Shown: piece after piece, positions 22,502 through 33,409 of the stretch
How positions within the stretch are numbered: position 1 is the stretch's first letter
Layout: every line of letters begins with the position of its first letter
Assembly (NCBI GenBank): GCA_023853785.1
Contig: JAJIRX010000758.1
Coordinates: 1-50,089 of the forward strand
Source of the DNA: Psilocybe azurescens
Lineage: Eukaryota; Basidiomycota; Agaricomycetes; Agaricales; Agrocybaceae
Direction: 5' to 3'
DNA length: 50,089 bases
The notes under the pieces: model-generated
Database searches by the model: none
Told to the model about the DNA's origin: nothing
The model's input: only the letters and a program-made list of their open reading frames with translations
Translations under genes and position numbers: made by a program

Positions 22502-24809
22502 TTAAGCCTCAGCGTTGCTCTTCTGCGTAGCCCTCATCCTAGATCCCACCGTAGTACTTACATTATCCGAGTCGTCCGGGTCGTCCGATTCTTCCGACGC
22601 GAAGATAGGAATGCTGATTCTTTTGAGCGCACCGGCTTTGTCTAATCCTGTTGAGTCCAGAGGGACGGAGATCATCTCTGTCGTAGCCTCCATTCGCGTT
22701 CTGATCTTTTCGCGCCTGTTGAGTGTTGCGAGGAGGGAGCTGAGGTATACTGTAAAGGTGGAGGGCAGGGAGGATGCTGGGTTAGTACGGTTGTTCATGT
22801 TCCCTCCATTGTGAGCAGCTGGGAGGTTGAAATGAACAGTCCATTGTCAATCGCACTAAGGTATTCGCGATACATCATGAAATTGATCTCACCATGATCA
22901 ATGTAGCGATAGCCACTATGCTCGTGAGAAGGCCCGTTGTTACGGTATACAGGATCAGTGTGCTGATTACTGAGTTTGTTCTAGGAAGTAGAGCATTGGT
23001 CAATCAGAGAGAGGGAATTGCTGGGAGTGTTACGATGGGCATACCGTTTTATTCCTGACCGACTGTTCCAAAGCAGCACACAGAGTTCCAGCGAGTATAG
23101 AGTCGGCAACGCAGATTAAAATCAGAGTGATATCCAGTTCGGCCTGGCACATGGGAAGTTCGATTGAATGACTCGTCGAGACATGCATCAAACAGGTACT
23201 CTTACAACGAGATTGAGAGCCTGGAGGCCTGTTTTTGTACGCTAATGAAGCATGCATCCGTTCAGGTGAGAACGGACCGTCGCAGACTTGGATGTATATA
23301 ATTATACGCACGTCTGTGATGTGCTATCTAAATTCAAATGCCGAATCAGGAGCTATCCGTTGTTGTATTAAAGGAAAGGACTCACAGAGACCCGCAACTA
23401 GTGGACAGATGAGAGAAAACACCTGGTCAATCGCGTCCATTAATGAGGATGAGTCTTTCCTAGTAGGCCTGAGTGGGTGGAACATACTGCCGCAGTGGTC
23501 AAGATCGCGTTCCTCTTGCTGACTTCATTCCATCGGAAGGCGTGAATACATGGTATTAGAGAGTATGTAAAGGAGATTACTTACACCTCCAGATTCGATA
23601 ACAGTAGAATCTACAGTAGATCGAGTTTAGTCACCGTGTGTATAAGGGACTTGAAAAAGCGTACCCTCTCACACCGCTATCACTTAAGCACTAAGAAGAG
23701 AAGGCCCACAGACTTATAACGTGATTTTGAACGAAAGGAGGAAATACGCACCATCATAAACAACGAGAACTAATCGACCATCCAAATAATAGCTCAAATT
23801 ATCATGGAGCAATTTTAAAAGATGCGTAACCCACCGACAGCGTCCTAAAGCCTCATGGTTAGCGAGTCATGGATAGGAACATAGAAGGCGATCTGAATGC
23901 TGACCATGGTACGTGGTTGAGAAGTATACTTAAGGGGTTGGCTATGGACTCCTCTGTGAGCCTAAGCAGCGCGACTGCTGCGAACACAGCTTGAAGCGTG
24001 TCCAGAATCCTATCAAGATGTACGATGTATAGCCCATACTCGAGCGCTTAAAATGAGGACGAACGTACCAGAGAAGTAGGACCTACATCAATATATATAG
24101 TAAGTAAGAACTCAACATTGCGTCGAGGGTAGATGATATGGGACTCTGGGCGGCAATGACGAAAACTGACAAAAAGCGCGTGTATAGAGGGTCATTACCG
24201 GATCCCCGGAAGTACACGAACGTTTGGTGTGTCGTCAGACCGTAGAATCTATAAGAAATAGATATGTGTAAGACTCAGAGACCAATAGGTTCAACTGTAT
24301 AGATTGTGTAGTACCTATAAGAAATAGATATGTGTAAGACTACATATTGTGAGTATAGGTACGTTGTAATGATAAAAACAAGTAAGCTCACCTCAGAGAC
24401 CAATAGGTTCAACTGAGGGAGGGGAAATAAACGAAGCGTACTGTTATACAAGATCGCTGAGTGTCCGTTAAATACGCTACTTGATACGAAAGAAGAAAAG
24501 AATAAAAGATGGAATAAAAGACCATATGGGTGCGCGACCTATACGTCGCACACCACATTGCACAAACTCTTGGTAGTCTAGCTATCTAAATGTAACCGGT
24601 ACGCCATGCGCACCTTGATAATCCAACAGAATCTGCAAATAATACACAAAGAAAGAAAGAAAGCAGGGAAGAGTCAGTCGGTTGGGTCGTGAAGTTGGAA
24701 GCTGGGCGCTACTCACACCCGCGAGGTAGCTGCCCGCAAACAGCCCGTTGATCGATGTTGTCAGTCTTGCGGCAAGATTGGGGTCTAATGGGTCCGCCAT
24801 CGATGCCAT
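22502..24809 (-). CDS. DUF6534-type multi-pass membrane protein, copy B
   Basis: Tandem paralogue of copy A with the same exon order. ATG at 24809 gives MASMADPLDPNLAARLTTSI...; later come YFRGS, the 14-nt exon ending LLLW, ILDTLQAVFA, the FYCYRIWR equivalent, AELDITLILICVADSILAG and the SLLATLNRREKIR tail. The tail is intact here and ends ...FASEESDDPDDSDNVSTT... with stop at 22502-22504. Intron 1 is longer than in copy A because of inserted sequence with two nested direct repeats (24250-24415). The exon 1 to exon 3 phase problem of copy A recurs, so the true splice pattern probably differs slightly from my model. Function unknown; the family is expanded in mushrooms. Confidence 0.7.
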
Positions 24810-25003
24810 TATATTCGAAATTCGAGACCTACGCACTGATTGAAATTTAAAAGAGACGGAGGCGATGGGTGGGCAGGTACTTGACGATTCAGTTAGGATG
24901 GCAGGCAGTCGGTGAGTTGGCAGTCAATCAATGTCGTTGTTTTACAGCATCCCATCTATGTAGGGGGCATCCCCCTTGCTTCTGCCGGGTACTGAGATCT
25001 GAA

Positions 25004-25933
25004 AGGACCCCGGGAAACGGGGAGTGAGGTCAGATACTAATCCGGACGGATTTTGAGAAATTTCACACAGGCCAGGTGCCAATCCGGACAAAATTGTGAA
25101 TTTTTTGAAACGGTTAAGTCCCACGATCTGGACAGAAATCATATCTTACGAGATGGCTAGATTCCTGATCCAGACAAAGGCAATCGTGGTGTACCACTTT
25201 AGCGTGAGTTTGAGATTTATTATTCACGAGTTTGAGCATGTCTTGAAGTTGTAGCATATCTTCATATTTTGTATGTGGTTTCTCCTCATCTATTCACACT
25301 TGTATGCTATTTTATTTTCAAGATTTTTCCTCCAGCACGTCCATGATATCATACATGGAACTTCAAGATTTTAAACATATATATGCTCAAAAATGGCGCT
25401 CTGTTCGGGCCACTACTGCGATTTTTCAAAACTTGTCAATTTCTTGTCAATCAACTTTCCTACACTTCTCAATTACAAGGTAGATTCTCAGTATCAGCAC
25501 CAGCATCAGGCCTCTACTCTCGAGCTCTCACCTGATGGTTTAAGCTGATTTCTCACCCTACAAAAGTGGCCAAGCAGTCACAAAAGGCATTGAAGCTCTC
25601 ACACAAGCGAGGCGGGAACTATAATTGCAAAGATTAGGAGCTACCTAGTATGGGATTCAAGAAAGTTAGCTATATGGCTTTCATGTGCTATTTAGACACC
25701 TAACACTTCGTTCCCTGTGTTTTTGAGCCCCCTGCGACGTCTGGAGCAATTTTAAGCCCGAACCTACCAATCCGGACAATTTTTAGCAAAGAATAGGCCA
25801 AGTCCTGAGGTCCAGACGAATTTTGAGAAAATCAGAGGAGGCCCAGTCTAATCCAGACAAAATGGCTTACCTTGTGTCCGGACGAAAAGTGAGTTTTCGG
25901 GATCAGGCCTCATCCCACATTGCCCGGGGTCCT
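25004..25933. mobile_element. non-autonomous TIR element in the 5' flank of copy B
   Basis: Ends are exact inverted repeats AGGACCCCGGG / CCCGGGGTCCT, extendable with gaps to TGAGA...TCTCA (24993-25940). Both ends carry clusters of a degenerate word like (T)CCGGACAAAATT / CCAGACGAATTTTGAGAA in direct and inverted copies. The middle is AT-rich without coding potential. The tandem copy A has the uninterrupted sequence at about 19095-19120, so this is an insertion after the duplication. The exact target duplication could not be fixed. Confidence 0.7.
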
Positions 25934-25940
25934 GGTCTCA

Positions 25941-27079
25941 AGCGATTCAGAAGACCATTTTCCCTCTCCATCAACTGAAGGCCATGTCAGATGAGTTGAT
26001 TTAAAAGTTAAAATTGGTATCGTTTGGCAGCTTGATCCTGCCAACGCACGGCGTCGCTGGTGCCTTTTCGGGTCACCCTTGGCAATCGAATGCATAAATA
26101 AGTCGCTTCGCGGAGTTAATTCGCTCGCACACACTCTACTCAATGGGCACTACTTATCCGAGGGAGAGAAATATTCTCGGTATGTACAAAACTTCATCAT
26201 TTATAGCAATGTATGATGGATAGGAAGTTCCAACGAGGCGGACGTCAGGGCCACCGGAGCACTCTCATGTTTTGCCATTCATTCAGTTCTCTAACTTCCA
26301 TATTACTTATTCACTGATTCACAGCATGAAGGAAAGGCCATCATCAAGATCAGCCAAACTCCCAAGCCCCAAGCTATGGCCGTTGTCAGCCAGTGTCCCA
26401 AAATGGATACGACTTGTCAATGCCGTCATTAAGCCTGCCAAAGCACAGCCATCATGCACTTGGCTTGATGGCCATTGCTTGCATGGCGTAACGAGTCCTT
26501 TTGTGGGACTGATTTGAACCATCCTTGCTTACTTATGCTTATACTTTTAGCATCAAAAATAATTACATATACTGAACAATTCATTATGCAATACCAAAAA
26601 TAGAGAAAAAGGAGCCATTTTACTATGTGGGGCCATATTTTTACCATCCTGCCTCACACTCTATGGCTAAAAAATTATAAGCTATATAATGAATGACCTG
26701 CTATGCACAATGCAAAAACTGGAGAAAAGGGAGCTATTTTGTGATGTCAGAGCCTGATTTTGCACTTTTTAGCATATTCATTACAATATTTTGGCCCTTA
26801 CATTGAACATAAAAATATAAAAATCAGATTAATGTTCATATGAGCTGTCTATATGAGACTGCTAAAAATTAGATTTAACAAAGCTGCAGTTGTGAAGTTA
26901 TAAATGAAAAGTGTCAATTTACAAACACTGGTGATAGTACAATCAAAATGCTGGATGACAAATGCAATGGAATTCAGAATTCATGTCATGTTATCAAAGC
27001 GATGGAAGGAGTTGAGACTTGAGTGTGGTTCCACTTGCCCATTGAGTGTGGGAGATTGTGCCAAGTAAAACCAGGGCTT
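25941..27079. other. rest of the copy-B 5' flank, then AT-rich repeats
   Basis: 25940-26470 matches 19120-19620, closing the tandem duplication. 26580-26770 contains two imperfect copies of a 60-70 bp unit (AGAGAAAAAGGAGCCATTTT-like), about 120 bp apart. No gene. Confidence 0.5.
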
Positions 27080-27460
27080 TGTAAGGCAAATAAAGCAAGA
27101 AAAATTAGGCAAAAATCATGTGCAGATTGCAATGAGTTTCCTTGATGAGGGACATGTGAGTACACCCAAATTTTTCTTCCTCAAACCACCTCCTCAGGAG
27201 GAATCCATAAAGTTGCACCCACTCACCTCCCAATTATATTAGAATTTTCCTAATACTTTCAGTGTGTATCTGTGTGTAGATACTTAAAGGTCTCCTTCTA
27301 GCCTCTTACTAGTGAGTCAACTATGCTACAACACATGCTCAAGGTGACTATATAGGCTAACCACAACATAACACGTCTGAAGCCGCATCTCAACTTCAAG
27401 TGGCATAGGATCACGTGACCTGAACCTTATGTAGTCACTTTCACCCAACCACGGAATCAT
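27080..27460 (+). repeat. interspersed repeat, copy 1
   Basis: Aligns with 45757-46120 over about 370 bp on the same strand. Shared blocks include TAGATACTTAAAGGTCTCCT, GCCTCTTACTAGT and ACATGCTCAAGGTGACTATA. Probably part of a retroelement or other transposon family; no coding content. Confidence 0.7.
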
Positions 27461-28363
27461 GAGATTCTGGCTCCTCAAATCATCTGACTCGCAATTACAA
27501 AGCGCATCATTCGGCAAAAAATAACTCGGGAGAAGCCGGTTTTACAAAAGCAATTCACATTCACGTCACATTATTAAAGACAAAACAAAACATACATTTA
27601 CAAAGATAGATTCTTGACATTGCGCTCTCTACCCCTGTAAAGAACAAGTCTTTACTTACGTAAAGGACTCATAATAATTTTTATGGTTAGCGTAGATGAT
27701 TCTGGGGTTGATGGTGGTGTTGGAGTCGTGGCCGAGTGAGAAAGAGGAATCAACAGTGAGTAAAAGCGTGGATGTATGATGGAGTGTGCGTCACAAATAT
27801 GACAGCCAGGTGCATGATGAGAGTATTCTAAGGCATTCAATCTCAAATCTGAATGTTATTTAAAGAGTAATAAATGAAGTTTAGCGCTAAAGATGTCTCC
27901 ATCTAACATGAGGATTCGCCTACTGGCATGTAAATCTGCTTGATGTTGATCAGTTAATGTTGGAAAAAGAGTGGCGATATCAGTACTTGACAAGTACAGC
28001 CATAGTTGTTAAGGCAGCTCACAACTCCAAAATTGGTGGGATGATAATTGTCGCAGCAATCTGTTGCTTTCAAAGAGAAGGATGATATAATTACTTGGAA
28101 ATTACATCCACGTGAACTATATAGTAGAGAATGTGAGAAAATAGATAGGAGACCCAGCAAGAAAGTAAAATAAGAGTAAGGAGGTCAAATAATATATAGA
28201 TCAACTATTATTCATTGGCATCATTGAACGTAAGATTGATCGCCTCAACTGTGTCAATTGCAGAATCATAGATATATCTACAAGGAAAGAAAAATGAAAA
28301 AGAGAGGTAAAATTTGATATTGGACTGGTCTGCTATTGTTTATCATTGCTTTGGTGCAATGCA
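27461..28363. other. no supported gene
   Basis: AT-rich spacer downstream of the membrane protein gene ending at 28364. No open frame of interest. Confidence 0.4.
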
Positions 28364-29684
28364 CTAGACTTGATTGTCCCCAGATGCAGCATCCGCACTG
28401 AACTCCCTCTTCACTCCAATCACCGGTGTTGGCTCCGCTTCATCTGCATAAACCGAGGCGTTAACATCAGCAGGTGTCCCCATGGCGGCCGCTGCCACTT
28501 CCTTGCTGATATCCAAACTGTAAGTTGCCGGATATGTGAGTGAGTGTAACTGAGGCATCTGTGCTGTAGGGGTCTGTAAGAGCAATTCTGGCTACCAGAA
28601 CAGTTGGAGCCATCCCCTGATTCTAGGTTAGAGATACAGATTGTCTGTATCAACATTATGAGGTACGCACTGAAAAACAGTCAGAACTACTTCCACGTAA
28701 TAGTCAGATTCATCCAAGGAATTTCCGATTACACTGACTGGCGGGAAACAATAAAGATGGCCTCGAGGAGGAGTACCAGTGAGTATGCTGCAGCTGACTC
28801 GATGATTATTGTCACAATGTGGTGGTATAATGTTCTGGATGATAGATGAGGTATTTGGGAAGCAGAATGTACTCTGTACCCAATAATAAATGTTGCAATC
28901 ACAGTGGTGCCCAGTGACACAAATGTCAGAGCACTTGAAATATTATTGAATAGAGTAACATTTGTGCCACTGGTTAGCGAACCGAATTTTATATTGAAAA
29001 ATGTTGTCGCAACAAAGAGACCTGCAATGATGTGTTATTACTGGAAGTATTTATGCCAGACATTTATCCATAGGACTCACCACATTCTGCAACTAAAAGT
29101 ATCAATGGAGCCAAAATAGCCCAGAATAATTGTCCCCAGACATGGTAGCATCTCCATATCTGTCAAGACGTTGATGAGAATTAATTAATAATTAATGATA
29201 CCGACTAACCAATAGTCCGTCGGAAATAATAAACATGGAATTCTGTAGAAAGTCAATGACTACCCAGGTCCATTCGATGCCATCCCCCACTGTTCCCAAA
29301 AATTGATTCCCGTGTGTCTCCATTCACCACAACTACCCAATCAAGGTAGTACCATTCCACGATGAAGTACAGGAAGCAAAGTAAATACAACACAGAAATG
29401 GCTGAAAGGACGATGAGACAATTTGAACTGGCGGGCTTCTTGGATACTGTAGGACACATCATTGGCAATTTTCTTTTTAAGTAAATGGAAGAACCCACAG
29501 TAAAGGTACATTGTTCCTCCATATACCATGGTGTAAATCCCTGTTGCATGTAAGTTTGTGTTGGGGATATTCACAGATGTGGAGGCTTACCCATAAGAAA
29601 GTTCAAAAGCATTGAGCTATTGAGGTTGGCGCTAATTACATTCTCTTGAGCATTTACTGGGAATGGAATGTCAGGGATAGACAT
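28364..29684 (-). CDS. multi-pass membrane protein (Agaricomycete family, function unknown)
   Basis: The start is ATG at 29684 (MSIPDIPFPVNAQENVIS...). A GTAAGC intron leads to GIYTMVYGGTMYLY, then a second intron and the helix CLIVLSAISVLYLLCFLYFI. Next are DTRESIFGNS, DFLQNSMFIISDGLL, the hallmark VWRCYHVWG, APLILLVAECGLFVATTFF, LTFVSLGTTVIATFIIGYRV, and a helix with IIIESAAAYSLVLLLEAIFI. The last exon is a hydrophilic tail ending in SADAASGDNQV. This order (short N-terminus, WRCYxVW motif, IxxESAxxYS helix) is that of a widespread mushroom membrane-protein family with about seven helices. One frame change is needed at a C5 run, 29284-29288. The splice pattern near 28600-28700 is not resolved. 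Confidence 0.7.
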
Positions 29685-29689
29685 TAGGA

Positions 29690-31139
29690 GATGCTTTAGA
29701 GTTGGGGATATTCATCCACTGAGTACCTTCTTATATATCCCCGTTGGTTACAATTATCATAATCTCTTGAACTATTGTTATGGATGCTTCCTGGAATCAT
29801 CCCGGAATTATCATAATTTAACCTCCTCAGTTTACCCACCGGCCATACAATGTTGATGTCACCAAAACTGTTGAGTAATATGCTGCATTAAACAAGTAAC
29901 TGACTCGATGTCTAACTTACAGTCTTGTCCCAAAGTTCATCCATAGAGTCTGTCATGCCTGTAGCATCTCCGCGATCGGCGGCGCTGCGGATACCACTGC
30001 TTTGATGGTTACCCTTTAGAACCTTTCATGATGTTAGCAAACCATGGCATTTGTCTTTTCGTCAGTGGAGCATGCACAAAAACGATGGTTGGGTGTCCTG
30101 ACACATAAAGTGACCAAATTTTCTGATGTCATCTGCTAACATTGATATTCTCCTATGCATCCGATGTAGCCAAACATGAGAAGCTCATGGGATCAGCATG
30201 TCAAGACCGAGGTGAGCTCGAGGAATGTGCAAAATCATTGAGATCATCATCCAGCCGTCATGCGCTCACATTTTTATAATCAGATATGAGTATACGGCCA
30301 CCTGAGCCGGGAGATACGAGACGAGTTACACCTTCATCTGGCGACCCTTGAATTTGTTGCAGATCTATCTCGCACTGAGGGATATGGTATCAGTGGTCAG
30401 TCGGTCAGCTTAATTCTTGGGAGTATGAGTGGTAGAGCAGGAACAATCATCAAAGAAACTCTCCATACCAATGGAGTACGAATATGTCTGGAACTGGAGC
30501 GATATACGGGAACAATTCAAAAGGGAAATGTTCATACATCATTCACTATGTCTGACATCGATCTGATCGTCGTTGCTGTTGCATTTTGTAAGTTTAGGTT
30601 GAGACTACATTAATATAATGCTTAATCTCAAATTATAGAAAGTAGCTACATCTCTCGAGAATAATCAACGTCCCCCTTTGGCCTGTTTCCTGCTACAGTT
30701 TCTTTACACATCGCAGTCACAGGGATGATACGGGGTAAAGATGTTGCAGGAGGCTTACACTGGCCTATCTCGCCTGTGATCAAGGATGGTTAACAGGATG
30801 GATAATACAGTGGATATAGGTGCAGGTGCAGGTGTGTATAAGAATATCATGTGAGACGAGATGTGTAGCGGTGTACTGAAAGATATGAGACCAAGAACAC
30901 AAAGCGCGCATACTACCAAGTCCATTTTCTGGAGATCATTGGATATGTTGGCGCCCTGCCCATTATTGCGTCCCCTTAAGACCATTGAGGTTGCTGTATC
31001 GATGATGTTGAATTATATCTGACCCATCATAAGTTTAACTCCTTCGAATTGCGGGCATGTTAGAGCCACCGCATCGGCACACCATATCATCATTCCAATA
31101 ACTAAGCACGCAAGAAGCATGGGAAGGAAATAACAGGCT
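29690..31139. other. no firm gene; one long open stretch
   Basis: A plus-strand frame at 30287-30613 is open for about 109 codons without an early ATG (contains HLATLEFVADLSRTEGYG and SMSGRAGTIIKETL). It looks like a coding remnant, but I do not recognise it. The remainder is non-coding. Confidence 0.3.
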
Positions 31140-31290
31140 TATCGAGTACAGTATGGAAACCCGGACTGTCAAGCTTCAGAAGGTTTTGCCAAACACATAG
31201 CGGCTAGCTATGCCGATGTTTGATGGCACGTGAACATTGTATTTAGGTCGTTAGGACCTCAGAAACCTGCAGATGTTATATTAAAATAAT
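31140..31290 (+). repeat. inverted repeat, left arm
   Basis: Matches the reverse complement of 32275-32430, roughly three quarters identical by eye, with the block ATGGAAACCCGGACTGTCAA shared exactly. Both arms can encode METRTVKL followed by a P-N-T word, so the repeat may derive from coding sequence. Confidence 0.6.
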
Positions 31291-32274
31291 ATTTTTCCAC
31301 CAGCGGTTGAAGGAAGACCTGACCCGAAGACATTTACGAACATGTTATGCAACTTGCCTGATCTTCGCTCACACGATTGCCAAATCTGGACACTAGTGAC
31401 TGCTGATTTCTCGTTTGCTTTGATACAATTATTGCATTCGCTAGTAATTACCCATGGTCAAAAATTGTATTAAGAATTGATTGATACTATCATATCTTTT
31501 AATTAAAACTTATTTCAATGAAATTGACCCAGCCAATACTTTGGAAAGTGATAAATAGTGTCTTTTTTGGAAACACTTATTGTAACCAATTACAGACCGT
31601 TTCTATTCCAGTGTTGCTGCCGGTACGAGTACACATTCATACAAGTCTCAGTGTCCTTAAAAATATGCCAGAGCTAGAGTCTAATTCATCAAAATCATTC
31701 AATCGAGCATGGGCATGCCTCTAAGGAGCACAAGCGTGCAGGGAGCGCACTGCAACACTTAGCCATACACCGATTTGGTTTGCTGAGTCAGTGTGTTGGT
31801 CAATGTTACTTCACGCAATTGCAGCTTTTGTCAGTGTTTTCTTGAAGTCAAATATCAACCGTTTTCTACGAAAACATTTTTACTGTCAATTTTAAGGTGT
31901 AACAAAATATAACCTAAAAAAATTACAATAAATTTCATGTAAACCTAGAAGGAAAACTGGAGTCCTTATGGGCTAAATTCTGACTGCGGAAATTCACCAT
32001 TCAACGTGTTGTGTAGCCACAATAAATTGGGGAAACATGAAATTCCAATGTATTTACACTCCTTTTAATTTCATCCTTTGGCATGATTCAAATTCGGAAG
32101 ATCGAACGAGGATACCTCCAAGAAGTGGGATACCTGAGATGGGGGTACCTGCGCGTGTTATGTGCGAACTGTTGAACCACTTTATTTATGGTAATGCTAC
32201 TAAAGAAACATATTCCGATGGTTGTGCTCCATATCCCATAAGTAACTTGTGCTGATAGTTGGAGTTTTATCCAA
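31291..32274. other. region between inverted repeat arms
   Basis: AT-rich, about 1 kb. No transposase-like or other coding signal seen. Confidence 0.4.
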
Positions 32275-32430
32275 TTCAGTATATCATCCACAGGTTTTGG
32301 GGGTCCTGATAACCTAAATATAGTGTTTGCATATGGTCAAAGACCGGCATCACTCGCCGTGATGTGTTTGGCGAAACTTTTCGAAGCTTGACAGTCCGGG
32401 TTTCCATAGTACAGCGGCTAATATAGAGAA
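32275..32430 (-). repeat. inverted repeat, right arm
   Basis: Partner of 31140-31290. In its own orientation it reads METRTVKLRKVSPNTSRRVM and continues for about 20 more residues, longer than the left arm, which meets a stop early. Confidence 0.6.
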
Positions 32431-33395
32431 AGAAGCACCAATGTGAGGAGCTGAGAAATACATATAAGCTCATGCATGTATAAGGATGTGCCAGGTATGT
32501 GAATGTGATAGCAATGATCCTAAGAAGAGGAAGATGAGCAATGTCATGATGGCGTCAGAGCATTGTTTCATCACGTGATAAAAGGCCTACACCGCCATTT
32601 TAGGGAAACGTGCCTATTATGTAGGTCTTGACCATGCCAATCTAGATGATTGGGGCTGTGCCACAGAAACGGGGTGAATGTAGCGACCATCCAGACTGAA
32701 AGGCAGGACGAAACACCAACCTGAAAAAAATTTCTCTTGTCCAGATTGTGCGGTTTCTACACAGCTCGCATAGCTTCAGATTTGACATTGTAATGAAGGG
32801 TGAAAAACGGAGGTGAAAGAGCATGGGCGCCGTTAATAATACCGGGTAGCAAGATGCGATAAATGAATCAGATGATGATATCAAGTAGATGTGGTGCGCC
32901 GAACAATGATAAAAGAACACCAGGTCAACATTCCATAATGCCGCTCGTCGAGAATCATTGTGTTTTCGGCTGTGTATCCTCCTGATTAAATCCTTAATTT
33001 CATATCATGAAATAAGAGGGCAGATGATAGTGTTTGCGAGACAGCTGCGTTATCAGGTCGTTGTAGGTCTTGCGTAGGTCGGCTGGTGTTTAAAGAATTA
33101 TAGGTCTTCAGACATGCCAAGGTGGCTTGATCCGACTGTACACTATAATGTGATCCTAAGGATAATAGACGGTAATAGACAGTAATGTGATCTGGGAGGA
33201 GTAGGGGACAATGTCCTTTTTATTGATGGCAGCGTGGAACTCAAAATTGAAACCTAATTTAGCTGTTTAAAGCAGGTCAATATGATATGTGATCAATTGA
33301 TTTCAGTTTCTTCGCTGCTCCGTCTCGTCTTACATGGGCTTTTCGGCTTGTATTTGCATCCTTCCCCACCAAACCCTATAACACAACACACACCG
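32431..33395. other. no supported gene
   Basis: Spacer before the decayed coiled-coil gene. Nothing recognisable. Confidence 0.4.
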
Positions 33396-33409
33396 CTCTA
33401 TACCCTCAT

